Below, piece by piece: positions 9,114 through 18,070 of a stretch of DNA of 64,000 nt. A model generated the notes under the pieces. That model was given only the letters and a program-made list of their open reading frames with translations. It had not been told where the DNA came from and did no database searches. This stretch comes from Nitratireductor sp. GISD-1A_MAKvit (lineage in GTDB: Bacteria > Pseudomonadota > Alphaproteobacteria > Rhizobiales > Rhizobiaceae). The position numbers and the translations under genes were made by a program. The stretch covers positions 62,001 through 126,000 of the forward strand of contig NZ_CP161919.1 of NCBI RefSeq assembly GCF_040819555.1, in the 5' to 3' direction. Each line of letters starts with the position of its first letter. The stretch's first letter is position 1.

Positions 9114-9611
9114 TTGAAAGCACTTGCCATCATCAGGACTGCAGAGCGCGTTGCGGCGGTCTCCATCTTTCTGACCATGGTCGCGCTCTACTTTGCCAAT
9201 GTGCTGGCCCGGCAGGTCGGCGGCACGTTTGCCTCCGAGTTCGCCTGGGTCGAGGAAGCGGTGCGGTTGATGAGCCTCTTCCTCGTTTTCCTCACGGTTG
9301 GTCTCGCGCTTGAAAAGGGTCGCCACGCCGGCGTGCACACCTGGCGTGATCGCATTGCGCGGGCGACAGGGCTGCCGCTGAGAAAGATCATCGACGCGGT
9401 CGGCTTCGTCTTTTGCATCTATCTGGTCTGGCTTGGCTACCAGATGACAGCATTCGTTTTCGGCATGGGGCAGAAAAGCCCGACGCTGAACATCCCGGTC
9501 TTCTGGATCTATCTCGCGCCCACCATCGGCTTTTCGCTCATGGCGCTGCGATTTGCACTCAGCTTCTTTGGCCGCATCGATCGTTTCGCCGGACAGGCGT
9601 CGGAGGAATAA
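9114..9611 (+). CDS. TRAP transporter small permease (DctQ family)
   Basis: A 165-residue, four-helix membrane protein (segments near residues 14-32, 52-70, 92-110 and 130-150) that bridges the binding protein and the large permease. The start is TTG at 9114 with AAGGATCGAG upstream; no ATG fits better. Its TAA overlaps the ATG of the large permease (TAATG), implying coupled translation. Confidence 0.9.
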   Translation: MKALAIIRTAERVAAVSIFLTMVALYFANVLARQVGGTFASEFAWVEEAVRLMSLFLVFLTVGLALEKGRHAGVHTWRDRIARATGLPLRKIIDAVGFVFCIYLVWLGYQMTAFVFGMGQKSPTLNIPVFWIYLAPTIGFSLMALRFALSFFGRIDRFAGQASEE

Positions 9612-10897
9612 TGATCCTTTTCGCACTCGTCATCATCGTCGCGGTCATGCTGCTGGTCCTCGGTTTCGAGATGTTTCTCGTGCTGGGCGTGCCGGCGCTC
9701 ATGATCAAGGAATTCTTCTACGGCAACCTGCCTGATCCGGTGGTCATCCAGAAGGTTCTGGGCGGCATCAACCACACGACGCTTCTGGCCATTCCCTTCT
9801 TCATTCTGGCGGCCGAACTGATGGGCGAGGGCCAGATTGCCCGCCGCCTCACCGGCCTCGTCAAGGTGCTGGTCGGTCATCTGCGCGGCGGCATGGGCTA
9901 CACAACAATTGGCGGCTCCATGGCGTTCGGCTCGGTTTCCGGGTCAGCTCCGGCCACGGTCGCGGCCATGGCGCGCATGGTCTATCCGGAAATGCGCAAG
10001 GCCGGTTTCAGCGACAAATTCTCGCTCGGCCTGATCGTTTCCAGCGCCGAGACGGCGCTGCTCATTCCGCCGTCCATCACCTTCATCATCTATGGCTGGA
10101 TGACGGGCACCTCCGTTGCAAAACTCTTTGTCGGCGGTCTTGCCGTGGGGCTGGTGCTCGGCCTTGCCTTCGCCATCATGGCGGCGATCGAGGCGCGTCG
10201 CTCCGGCGTTGAACCCGGTCCGCGCACAAGCTGGAAAGAACGCGTCGTCGCGATCCGGGACGCCGGCTGGGCGCTCGGCATGCCGCTCATCATTCTTGGC
10301 GGCATATACAGTGGCTATTTCACGCCCACCGAGGCGGCGGCCGCGAGCGTCGTCTATGCCATCTTCGTAGAAGGCGTGATCTTCCGCGAACTGACCTGGC
10401 GCAAGCTTTTTGCCGTCACGGAGCGTGCAGCCATCTCCACCGCCATCATCTTTGTCCTGCTGGCGATGGGTGGCCTGCTCTCCTACTTCATCACCCTTGC
10501 GCAGGTGCCTTCGGCAATCACCGCATTTCTCGACGCGATCCACGCCGGCCCGATCATGTTCCTTTTGATCGTGAACATCAGCTTCCTGATCGCCGGCATG
10601 TTCATCGATCCGAATTCGGCGCTCTTGATCCTCGTTCCGCCGCTCTATCCCGTGGCCACGGCGCTCGGCATCGATCCTGTCCATTTCGGCATGATCGTCA
10701 CGCTGAACATTTCCATCGGCATGATCACGCCGCCCTTCGGGCTCGACATCTTCGTGGCGTCCTCGACGCTGTCGAAACCGGTTCTCACGATCATTTCGGG
10801 GCTGTGGCCCTTCATCATCGCGAACCTCATCGTTCTGGCGATCATCACCTATGTGCCCGACATTTCCACCTTCCTGCCGAACCTCGTGTTCGGATGA
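9611..10897 (+). CDS. TRAP transporter large permease (DctM family)
   Basis: A 428-residue Na+-coupled permease of about 12-13 membrane segments, the usual DctM length. Family features include PFFILAAELMGEG, the GSVSGSAPATVAA loop, and the C-terminal MITPPFGLDIFV. A longer open frame reaches back to 9413 inside dctQ, but the ATG at 9611 is the natural start. It overlaps the next gene by ATGA, so the transporter and pyrimidine-type enzymes are one transcription unit. Confidence 0.93.
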   Translation: MILFALVIIVAVMLLVLGFEMFLVLGVPALMIKEFFYGNLPDPVVIQKVLGGINHTTLLAIPFFILAAELMGEGQIARRLTGLVKVLVGHLRGGMGYTTIGGSMAFGSVSGSAPATVAAMARMVYPEMRKAGFSDKFSLGLIVSSAETALLIPPSITFIIYGWMTGTSVAKLFVGGLAVGLVLGLAFAIMAAIEARRSGVEPGPRTSWKERVVAIRDAGWALGMPLIILGGIYSGYFTPTEAAAASVVYAIFVEGVIFRELTWRKLFAVTERAAISTAIIFVLLAMGGLLSYFITLAQVPSAITAFLDAIHAGPIMFLLIVNISFLIAGMFIDPNSALLILVPPLYPVATALGIDPVHFGMIVTLNISIGMITPPFGLDIFVASSTLSKPVLTIISGLWPFIIANLIVLAIITYVPDISTFLPNLVFG

Positions 10898-11742
10898 CGG
10901 AAATGCCAGAAAGGATTGAAACGATGGACGACGTGCCGTCAATCAAGGCTTTCGAGCTGCCGCTCTCAGTCAAGAGCAACGAGCCGGTCAATGGCGAATA
11001 TCGTCTTCTGGTTCTTGCAGCGCCGCATGACATTCTGAAGCGTTGCCGTGCAGGGCAGTTCTTTCATCTTCTGTGCCCGCAGGCGGGTGGCGAAACGCCC
11101 TATCTGCGCCGGCCCATGAGCATTTACGGCTTCTATCCCGAGAAGGGGGAGCTGCATTTCCTCTACAAGGTGACGGGTGCTGGCACCCGTGCGCTGGCCT
11201 CGCTGGCGCTGGGCGACAGGCTGAATGTTCTCGGACCGCTCGGCGAGCCTTTCACCATTGCCGACGACTGGCAGGATCTTGTGCTGGTGGCGCGTGGTGT
11301 GGGCCTTGCCACGCTTGCTCCGCTGGCGCTGGAGGCCAACCGGCTTGGCCGCAGGCTGACCGCGATATGCAGCGCGCGCCATCCCGACTATCTGATGTCG
11401 ACGGATTATTTCGCGTCGCTTGGTGCCGATGTCATCACGCTGACCGATGCGGAAGGCACGTCGGATCTGGACAATCTGGAAAAGGTTATCGAGGGGCTGA
11501 TCGCGGACGGCCGTGCCGACGCTTTCTACACCTGCGGCTCCAACCGCATGCTCCGACTGTTGCAGACCATTGGCGAGCGGCACGGCATACCCGGCCAGAT
11601 CGCGCTCGAGCAGCAGATGGCCTGTGGCATCGGCATGTGCCATTGCTGCGTTCGCCCGTTCAATCGCGGCGACCGGCAGGTGCATCTCAGGGTATGCCGC
11701 GAAGGCCCCGTCTTCGACATGATGGAGGCGATCGCATGGTAG
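10894..11742 (+). CDS. pyrK: Dihydroorotate dehydrogenase electron-transfer subunit (PyrK-like)
   Basis: A 282-residue FAD/[2Fe-2S] flavoprotein that passes electrons between NAD(H) and a class 1B dihydroorotate dehydrogenase. The FAD motif is R73-P-M-S76. The iron-sulphur ligands C244, C249, C252 and C268 follow the PyrK spacing C-x4-C-x2-C-x15-C. The nucleotide loop reads RGVGLATL where GGVG-A-PL is usual. The start overlaps dctM, and the end overlaps the catalytic subunit gene, so the pair is translationally coupled. Confidence 0.88.
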   Translation: MTEMPERIETMDDVPSIKAFELPLSVKSNEPVNGEYRLLVLAAPHDILKRCRAGQFFHLLCPQAGGETPYLRRPMSIYGFYPEKGELHFLYKVTGAGTRALASLALGDRLNVLGPLGEPFTIADDWQDLVLVARGVGLATLAPLALEANRLGRRLTAICSARHPDYLMSTDYFASLGADVITLTDAEGTSDLDNLEKVIEGLIADGRADAFYTCGSNRMLRLLQTIGERHGIPGQIALEQQMACGIGMCHCCVRPFNRGDRQVHLRVCREGPVFDMMEAIAW

Positions 11743-12680
11743 ATCTTTCGGTCGATATTTCCGGGCTCAAACTCAAGAACCCGATCATGCCGGCATCCGG
11801 CACCTTCTCCGAGGATCTGGCGGAGGTGTTCGATCTCGACCGGCTTGGCGCGCATGTGACCAAGACCATCACCCGTGGCTGGCGCGACGGCAATCCGACG
11901 CCGCGCGTGTGCGAGGTGAATGGTTCGATGCTGAACTCCATCGGCATTCCGAGCAAGGGCGTGGGTGCCTTCATCGAGAAGGTCGTACCGTTCTACGCCC
12001 ATTACGAAACACCGCTGGTGGTTTCGATCTCAGGCAACACGGCGGATGAATTCGCAACCCTGTGCTCCGAGGTCAGCGTGCCCGGCGTCGCGGCCATCGA
12101 GGTCAACATTTCGTGCCCCAACATCGAGGAAGACGGCAAGGCGTTCGCCATCCGTCCATCTTCCACCCATGACGTGATGCGCAAGCTGCGCGCGGCGACC
12201 GATCTGCCGCTCTGGGCGAAGCTCACGCCCAACACGGGCGAGACCTCTGAAGTGGCGCGCGCTGCGGAAGAGGGCGGCGCCGATGCGCTGGTGGTAGCCA
12301 ACACCATCCTCTCGATGGCCATCGACATCAACACGCGCCGGCCCAAGCTCGGCAATCTGATGGGCGGTCTGTCCGGCCCGAGCCTGAAGCCGATCGCGCT
12401 GCGCATGGCCTATCAGTGTGCGCGTGCGACCAGCATCCCCGTCATCGGCTGCGGTGGCATTTCGACGGTTGAGGACGTGATCGAATATCTGATCGCTGGC
12501 GCATCCGCCGTTCAGGTGGGCACAGCCACCTTCATTCACCCGACGATCATGCTGTCGCTGATCGATGGACTGGAAGACTGGCTCTCCAACCAGGGGCTTT
12601 CCTCCGTGAAAGACCTGATCGGCACCGTGATCGATGGCGAGCAGGATGAGGCGGTCGTCTTCATGGAAGCGGCGCCATGA
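11736..12680 (+). CDS. pyrD: Dihydroorotate dehydrogenase, class 1B catalytic subunit
   Basis: A 314-residue FMN enzyme that interconverts dihydroorotate and orotate. Class 1 features are NPIMPASGTF, GNPTPRVCEVNGSMLNSIG, NISCPN (catalytic Cys127), GGLSGPSLKPIALR, and CGGIST followed by GASAVQVGTA (phosphate site). The start at 11736 is set by family N-termini; the open frame extends to 11043 but that part is the pyrK gene read out of frame. Rhizobia normally use a class 2, quinone-linked PyrD, so an NAD-linked 1B enzyme beside a transporter suggests salvage or catabolism. Confidence 0.9.
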   Translation: MVDLSVDISGLKLKNPIMPASGTFSEDLAEVFDLDRLGAHVTKTITRGWRDGNPTPRVCEVNGSMLNSIGIPSKGVGAFIEKVVPFYAHYETPLVVSISGNTADEFATLCSEVSVPGVAAIEVNISCPNIEEDGKAFAIRPSSTHDVMRKLRAATDLPLWAKLTPNTGETSEVARAAEEGGADALVVANTILSMAIDINTRRPKLGNLMGGLSGPSLKPIALRMAYQCARATSIPVIGCGGISTVEDVIEYLIAGASAVQVGTATFIHPTIMLSLIDGLEDWLSNQGLSSVKDLIGTVIDGEQDEAVVFMEAAP

Positions 12681-13960
12681 ACGCGCAGCCCGCTCCCTTC
12701 GCCGATGTCCGGGCGCAGGATCACGCGCTCGCCGCGCGCCTGTTTGACGATGTTGCGCGCCTGTCGCCAGATGTCGAAGGCGTTAGCCGTCCGGCCTTCT
12801 CCGACATCGAGACCAGGACGCTGAAATATCTTGAAGACGTTGCGAAGGCCGAGGGGCTGGCAGTCTGGTACGATGCGGGCTGCAACGCCCGTTTCTCGCT
12901 GCCGGAGGATCGCGATGCCGAGCGTTTCGTCGTCGTCGGCTCCCATGTGGACAGCGTGCCTTTCGGCGGCAATTTCGATGGGCTCGCCGGTGTTGTCGCA
13001 GGGCTCATCTGTCTGATCCGCGCCCGGCGCGAAGGCCGCCGTTTTGCCAAGCCGGTGCATGTGCTTGCCATGCGCGGTGAGGAAAGCGCGTGGTTCGGCC
13101 CGTGTTATATCGGCTCGAAGGTGCTGACCGGCACGCTTTCAAAGCGGGAGCTTGAAGAAACCCACAAGGGCGATGGCCGCACGCTCGAAGAGCACATGGC
13201 CGATATCGGCCTGCCGGTCGAAGATATCCGGGCGCAAAAGCCGCTGATGGATGTGAGCCGTATCGAGGCCTATCTCGAACTCCACATCGAGCAGGGACCG
13301 CTCCTGATCGGCAAGAACATTCCGGCCGCCGCCGTCTCGGGCATTCGCGGCAATATCCGCTACCGCTCCATCACCTGCCACGGCGAAGCCGGCCATTCCG
13401 GCGCGGTGCCGAAGGCCTACCGGCGCGATCCGGTTCTGGCCATGGCAGATCTTCTGGTGCGGCTCGATGAAAGCTGGACGACGATCCTCAACAAGGGTGA
13501 CGATCTGGTTCTGACAAGCGGCATCGTGGCGACGGATCCCGAGAAACACGCCATGTCGCGCATTCCCGACAGCGTGTCCTTCAGCCTCGACATGCGCAGC
13601 CAGAAGCCGGAAACGCTGGACGACATGCGCGCGCTTCTGAAAAGCGAAATGAAGGAGATCGAGCGCGACCGTCGGGTGCGTTTCGAGCTTGGCGAAGAGC
13701 TTCGTGTCGAGCCGGCGCTTTGCGACAGGGGGCTCGTCGCAGGCCTTGAAGAGGCCATGCGTCAGGTGGGACAGGAGCCCTTCGTCATGCCGAGCGGCGG
13801 CGGGCACGACGCAGCGGTGTTCGCCGCTGCCGGCGTTCCCGCGGCCATGGTGTTCGTGCGCAATCGCAATGGCTCGCACAATCCGGACGAAGCAATGGAG
13901 ATCGACGATTTCCTTGCCGGTGTGGATATCCTCTCCGCCTTCCTTGCGGGGGCGGAATGA
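12677..13960 (+). CDS. M20-family Zn-dependent amidohydrolase (N-carbamoyl-amino-acid hydrolase type)
   Basis: A 427-residue enzyme of the allantoate amidohydrolase / N-carbamoyl-L-amino acid hydrolase group. Metal ligands are in place: GSHVDSVP (H90), D101, E135/E136 in RGEES, ELHIEQGP (H203), and RNRNGSHNPDEAM (H401). PSGGGHDA matches the substrate-binding loop. Its ATG overlaps the pyrD stop by ATGA. Beside PyrDK, N-carbamoyl-aspartate (ureidosuccinate) is the most economical substrate guess; allantoate or another ureido acid is possible. Confidence 0.86.
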   Translation: MNAQPAPFADVRAQDHALAARLFDDVARLSPDVEGVSRPAFSDIETRTLKYLEDVAKAEGLAVWYDAGCNARFSLPEDRDAERFVVVGSHVDSVPFGGNFDGLAGVVAGLICLIRARREGRRFAKPVHVLAMRGEESAWFGPCYIGSKVLTGTLSKRELEETHKGDGRTLEEHMADIGLPVEDIRAQKPLMDVSRIEAYLELHIEQGPLLIGKNIPAAAVSGIRGNIRYRSITCHGEAGHSGAVPKAYRRDPVLAMADLLVRLDESWTTILNKGDDLVLTSGIVATDPEKHAMSRIPDSVSFSLDMRSQKPETLDDMRALLKSEMKEIERDRRVRFELGEELRVEPALCDRGLVAGLEEAMRQVGQEPFVMPSGGGHDAAVFAAAGVPAAMVFVRNRNGSHNPDEAMEIDDFLAGVDILSAFLAGAE

Positions 13961-14028
13961 CGGTGCGTTTTCTTCTGGAAACGAATCTCGTCATTGCCGG
14001 GCTGGCCCAGGCGGGAGATTGCTGTTAG
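13957..14028 (+). other. Possible 23-codon leader ORF before pyrE
   Basis: An ATG overlapping the hydrolase stop (ATGA) opens MTVRFLLETNLVIAGLAQAG and three more codons, ending at TAG 34 bp before pyrE. It could be a translated leader, but no clear attenuator stem was seen. Confidence 0.2.
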
Positions 14029-14061
14029 CGAAAAGGCCCGATCAACGAACAGGACCACGAC

Positions 14062-14757
14062 ATGTTCTCCAACACCTTTCCCGACCGGACTGCCATATCG
14101 CAGATGGTCGCCCGCATGCTTCTGGAGATCGAGGCGGTGCACTTTCGCGCCGAGCAGCCGTTCACCTTCACGTCTGGTCTCGCAAGCCCGGTCTATATCG
14201 ACTGCCGCAAGCTGATTTCCTATCCGCGCGTTCGCGCCGCGATCATGGATTTCGCGGCATCGATCATTTTCCGCAATGTAGGTTTCGAGCAGTTCGATGC
14301 GGTGGCCGGCGGCGAGACGGCGGGCATTCCCTTTGCCGCCTGGCTTGCGGAGCGGATGGGGCTTCCCATGCAATATGTGCGCAAAAAGCCGAAAGGTTTT
14401 GGCCGCGACGCCCAGATCGAGGGCGCATTGAGCGAAGGCGCGCGCGTGCTTCTGGTCGAGGATCTGACCACCGATGGTGGCAGCAAGATCAAGTTTGCCG
14501 AGGCCGTGGCGCGCACCGGGGCGCAGGTCACCGACACGTTCGCCGTCTTCTATTACGACATCTTCCCCGACACGCCGAAGCGGCTTGAAGCCGCCGGCAT
14601 GCGTCTGCATCATCTGGCCACCTGGTGGGATGTGCTGGCTGTCTGCAAGGAAGAAAATCGCTTTTCGCCGGAAACGATCGCTGAGGTCGAAAAATTCCTG
14701 AATGCGCCGACCGTATGGTCGGCCAACCATGGCGGCATTTCAGAACTGCCGCAGTAA
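14062..14757 (+). CDS. pyrE: Orotate phosphoribosyltransferase
   Basis: A 231-residue type I phosphoribosyltransferase that makes orotidylate from orotate and PRPP. It has the rhizobial-type N-terminus, [19 protein letters not shown], the catalytic loop [17 protein letters not shown], and the PRPP motif [14 protein letters not shown]. The length is normal. It follows the hydrolase by 101 bp on the same strand and may be the housekeeping copy as well as part of the salvage unit. Confidence 0.92.
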   Translation: MFSNTFPDRTAISQMVARMLLEIEAVHFRAEQPFTFTSGLASPVYIDCRKLISYPRVRAAIMDFAASIIFRNVGFEQFDAVAGGETAGIPFAAWLAERMGLPMQYVRKKPKGFGRDAQIEGALSEGARVLLVEDLTTDGGSKIKFAEAVARTGAQVTDTFAVFYYDIFPDTPKRLEAAGMRLHHLATWWDVLAVCKEENRFSPETIAEVEKFLNAPTVWSANHGGISELPQ

Positions 14758-14776
14758 ATCCCAAAGGACCTGGATC

Positions 14777-15100
14777 ATGTTTGATACGTTTTTGAAGGAT
14801 CTGAACGAGCAGGGCGGAAGCGTTCGTGCCTATGAAGGCTGCGCGGTCAAGGCCCATGCCCGCATCACCAGCGAGCCGGAAAACGCCGCTGCCCTTCTGC
14901 TCATCGCCTATGCCGCGCAGCGCTTCGTGGAGGCCTATGACGACCAGCCGCTCACCATGACGGCTGCCGATGAAGAACTCGAACTCTTCACCGAGATCGT
15001 CAACACGCTCGATGCGGCCTACAGGGATGGGGCCGAGGACGCAAAGCTTGCGGCCCTCAACAAGGCATCGGCACGTCTGGCAGCAACGATCAGAAGCTGA
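14777..15100 (+). CDS. Small conserved-looking protein of unknown function
   Basis: A 107-residue protein starting at the ATG at 14777, 19 bp after pyrE. It is acidic, Ala-rich and predicted helical, with no signal peptide and no motif I recognise. Its position at the end of the pyrimidine operon suggests co-expression. The ATG with MFDTFLKDL is preferred over an upstream start inside pyrE. Confidence 0.65.
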   Translation: MFDTFLKDLNEQGGSVRAYEGCAVKAHARITSEPENAAALLLIAYAAQRFVEAYDDQPLTMTAADEELELFTEIVNTLDAAYRDGAEDAKLAALNKASARLAATIRS

Positions 15101-15118
15101 TCGCGAAGTTTCTCTCGA

Positions 15119-16357
15119 TCACCTACAGAGCCGGACAAGTGCGGCAAGCATGAGTTCGGCCCCCTGTTCGATATCAGACCAGTCGGTCCATTCTTCCGGG
15201 GCATGGCTTATGCCACCCCGGCTCGGCACGAAAATGAGGCCGGAGGGACAAAGTGTCTGCATGGTCTGGGCATCGTGCCCCGCGCCCGAAGGCATGGTCA
15301 GCGCCCTGAGGTTCAGGCCGCGCGCTTCTTCTTCAAGAAGGCTGGCCAGCCCACGGTCGAGACGCACCGGTTCCATCCGGCTCTGCTCTTCGATGTTGAA
15401 GCCGAGCCCGTTTTTATCCGCAGCCTCTTTCACCGCATTTCTCATGCCGGCGGCGAGCGCGGCCATTCTTGCACCATCCGTGTCGCGGATATTGATGATG
15501 AAATCGGCGCGGCCGGGCACGGTGTGAATGAAATTGGGTTGGAGATCGACCTTGCCGATGGTGATGCGGCTGCGTTCGGTTCCGTGTTCTGCCAAAACCC
15601 CGGGCACCGAATGACCCACCGCTGAAAGCCCCTGAAACGCGTCGGCGCGCATGGTCATGGGGGTAGTGCCAGAATGGTTTGCACGTCCTTCCAGTGAAAC
15701 CGCGAGATTGATCACCCCGGCAATGCCGTCGGCAATGCCGATCGCAACGCCTGAGTTTTCCAGAATTGGCCCCTGTTCGATGTGGAGTTCCAGAAAGGCA
15801 CTCACACTGCCCATTGGCCGCGCGGCTTCCAATGCCCGGAAAGCGTCGAGGCCCTGTTTCTTCATGGCTTCCACCAGGCGGAAACCGTCTGCATCCTGCG
15901 CCTGTTCCAGCCATTCCCGGCGCACCACGCCGGCAATGGTTTGTGAGCCGAGCATTCCGCCGAAACGTCCTTCCTCTTCGGCGGTGGCCACCACCTCGAT
16001 CGCCTTTGCCGGCCTGAAGCCGGCATCGCGCATGGCGCGCACGCATTCAAGAGCCACGCACACACCGAGCGCACCGTCGAAGGCACCGCCTTCCGGCACG
16101 GTGTCGAGATGCGAGCCGGCCATCACGCAGGGACCATCCGACGGACCGTATCGACCGAAAAGATTGGCCACCGGGTCGCACCGCACCGCAAGCCCATCGG
16201 AGCGCATCTCTTCCAGAAACCATGCGCGCACCGCCATGTCCGCATCGCTGTAGCCAGGGCGATTGTAGCCGCCCGTCTGTGCATTTTTTCCAAATGCGTT
16301 GACGCCTTCGAGAAGATTGCGGAGGCGATTGGAATTTATGCGGGGCGTAGCGGCCAT
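15119..16357 (-). CDS. M20-family Zn-dependent amidohydrolase (N-carbamoyl-L-amino acid hydrolase / allantoate amidohydrolase)
   Basis: A 412-residue enzyme. Metal motifs include GSHLDTVPEGGAFDGALG, EEEGRFGG, ELHIEQGP, and the C-terminal PSGAGHDAQ with GGISHAPEE. It is a second, clearly distinct member of the family seen at 12677 and is closer to hydantoin-route carbamoylases. It is divergent from a Dpp-type ABC operon across a 137-bp region with a perfect palindrome, so the transporter may bring in its substrate. Confidence 0.88.
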   Translation of the reverse strand: MAATPRINSNRLRNLLEGVNAFGKNAQTGGYNRPGYSDADMAVRAWFLEEMRSDGLAVRCDPVANLFGRYGPSDGPCVMAGSHLDTVPEGGAFDGALGVCVALECVRAMRDAGFRPAKAIEVVATAEEEGRFGGMLGSQTIAGVVRREWLEQAQDADGFRLVEAMKKQGLDAFRALEAARPMGSVSAFLELHIEQGPILENSGVAIGIADGIAGVINLAVSLEGRANHSGTTPMTMRADAFQGLSAVGHSVPGVLAEHGTERSRITIGKVDLQPNFIHTVPGRADFIINIRDTDGARMAALAAGMRNAVKEAADKNGLGFNIEEQSRMEPVRLDRGLASLLEEEARGLNLRALTMPSGAGHDAQTMQTLCPSGLIFVPSRGGISHAPEEWTDWSDIEQGAELMLAALVRLCR

Positions 16358-16421
16358 GGGATCTGCCTGTGATTCAAACCTTTATCCACGGTGCCGGGGC
16401 ATCGGACACGGCGGATTTCTA

Positions 16422-16437
16422 ATTTATTATAATAAAT
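16422..16437. promoter_or_regulatory. Perfect 16-bp palindrome in the amidohydrolase/ABC divergent region
   Basis: ATTTATTATAATAAAT is a perfect inverted repeat, 58 bp before the binding-protein ATG, which itself has AGGGAGGA as its ribosome site. It is the likely operator for the FadR-type GntR regulator at the operon's end (22124). Position and symmetry are seen; the partner is inferred. Confidence 0.5.
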
Positions 16438-16494
16438 GCTTGCCTTTGGATAGATTGTTAGCATTAATTATGGGCAGCAGAGGGAGGAATCTCC

Positions 16495-18051
16495 ATGAAG
16501 AGACTGATCGCAGCCGCCATCACCGCCGCGTCGATGCTCATTGCATCGCCGGCATTTGCGCAAACGCCGCCCAACGTTCTCGTTGTCGGACAGATCGCGG
16601 AGCCGAAATCGCTCGATCCGCACGCGGTCACCGCCGTCAATGATTTCCGCATTCTCATGAATGTCTATGACGGGCTAACCCGCTACAGGGACGGAACGCT
16701 GGAGCCGGAGCCGGCCCTGGCCGAGAGCTGGGAGATTTCCGAAGACGGCCTGACCTATACGTTCAAGCTGCGGGAAGGCGTCACCTTCCACGACGGAACG
16801 CCGCTCAATGCCGAAGCGGTCAAGTTCAATTTCGACCGGATGCTGAAGGAGGATCACCCCTACCACGACACGGGGCCGTTCCCGCTGGCATTCTATTTCT
16901 CCGCCGTGGATGAGGTGACGGCAGTTGACGATCTGACCGTCGAATTCAAACTGAAAGAGCCGTTTGCGCCTTTCCTTTCCAATCTGGCTTATCCCACCGG
17001 GCTGATCGTTTCGCCCGAAGCCGTCAAGGCGAGTGGCAAGGATTTCGGACGCAATCCGGTTGGTACGGGTGCCTACAGGTTCGAGGAATGGCAGGCCAAT
17101 TCGCGCGTCGTCGTTACGCGGAATGAAGACTATTGGGATGGCGCTCCTTCGCTGGAGGCCGTCATCTACCGGCCGATCACCGACACCAACACCCGCATCG
17201 CCGAGATGCTCTCTGGCGGGCTCGATGTGATGGTGGAGGTGCCGCCGGACAGCCTGCAGCAGTTCCGTGACGATGCGAATTTCAACGTCCACGAACAGGC
17301 TGGCCCGCATGTCTGGTTCCTGATCCTCAACATGAAAGAGGGCCCCTTCGCCAAGAAGGAAATCCGACAGGCCGCGAACTACGCCATCAACAAGAAGGCG
17401 CTGGTCGAGAACATTCTGCAGGGTACGGCGGAGGTCGCCGCAGGTCCCACGCCGCCCGCTTTCGCCTGGGCCTATAACGAAGAGCTCCAGCCCTATCCCC
17501 ACGATCCCGAGAAGGCCAAACAGCTTCTCAGCGATGCCGGCTATGATGGCGAGGAACTCACCTTCTACGTTACCGAAGGCGGCTCGGGCATGCTCGACCC
17601 CATCGCCATGGGCACCGCCATTCAGGCGGACCTTCAGGCCGTGGGCATGAAGGTCAATATCGAAACCTATGAATGGAACACGTTCCTCGGCAAGGTGAAC
17701 CCGGGCCTGGAAGGCAAGGCCGACATGGCTGAAATGGCCTGGATGACGAACGATCCGGACACGCTGCCCTTCCTGGCGCTGCGTTCGCAAGCCTGGCCCG
17801 ACAAGGGCGGCTTCAACTCCGGCTATTACGCCAATGAGAAGGTCGACGAACTCCTGAACAAGGCCCGCACCTCGACCGATCAGGAAGAACGCGCCGCGCT
17901 CTACAAGGAGATGCAGAAGATCGTTCAGGACGATGCGCCATGGGTGTTCGTTGCCAACTGGAAGCAGAACGCGGTGACCGGAGCCGGGGTTGAGAACTTC
18001 AAGCTCCAGCCCTCCTTCTTCCTGATGTTGCAGGACGTGGCCAAGCCCTGA
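16495..18051 (+). CDS. Dpp/Opp-type ABC transporter substrate-binding protein (family 5)
   Basis: A 518-residue periplasmic binding protein with signal peptide MKRLIAAAITAASMLIASPAFA. SBP family 5 features are PKSLDPHAVTAVNDFRILMNVYDGL, the LAESWEISEDGLTYTFKLREGVTFHDGTP block, and the C-terminal QKIVQDDAPWVFV. It imports peptides or peptide-like amides. It is the first gene of a five-gene operon ending with a GntR regulator, opposite an amidohydrolase that may act on the ligand. Confidence 0.92.
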   Translation: MKRLIAAAITAASMLIASPAFAQTPPNVLVVGQIAEPKSLDPHAVTAVNDFRILMNVYDGLTRYRDGTLEPEPALAESWEISEDGLTYTFKLREGVTFHDGTPLNAEAVKFNFDRMLKEDHPYHDTGPFPLAFYFSAVDEVTAVDDLTVEFKLKEPFAPFLSNLAYPTGLIVSPEAVKASGKDFGRNPVGTGAYRFEEWQANSRVVVTRNEDYWDGAPSLEAVIYRPITDTNTRIAEMLSGGLDVMVEVPPDSLQQFRDDANFNVHEQAGPHVWFLILNMKEGPFAKKEIRQAANYAINKKALVENILQGTAEVAAGPTPPAFAWAYNEELQPYPHDPEKAKQLLSDAGYDGEELTFYVTEGGSGMLDPIAMGTAIQADLQAVGMKVNIETYEWNTFLGKVNPGLEGKADMAEMAWMTNDPDTLPFLALRSQAWPDKGGFNSGYYANEKVDELLNKARTSTDQEERAALYKEMQKIVQDDAPWVFVANWKQNAVTGAGVENFKLQPSFFLMLQDVAKP

Positions 18052-18070
18052 TGGTGTGAGTGTGAGTCCC

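Noticed and set aside
10894..11742. The PyrK-like gene as a ferredoxin reductase of a xenobiotic oxygenase
   Set aside because: The cysteine spacing and the ending VCREGPVF are PyrK-type, and it overlaps a class 1B pyrD.
11043..12680. A 545-residue open frame that would fuse about 230 residues to the N-terminus of PyrD
   Set aside because: The first part is the pyrK gene read in another frame; PyrD homology starts exactly at the ATG at 11736.
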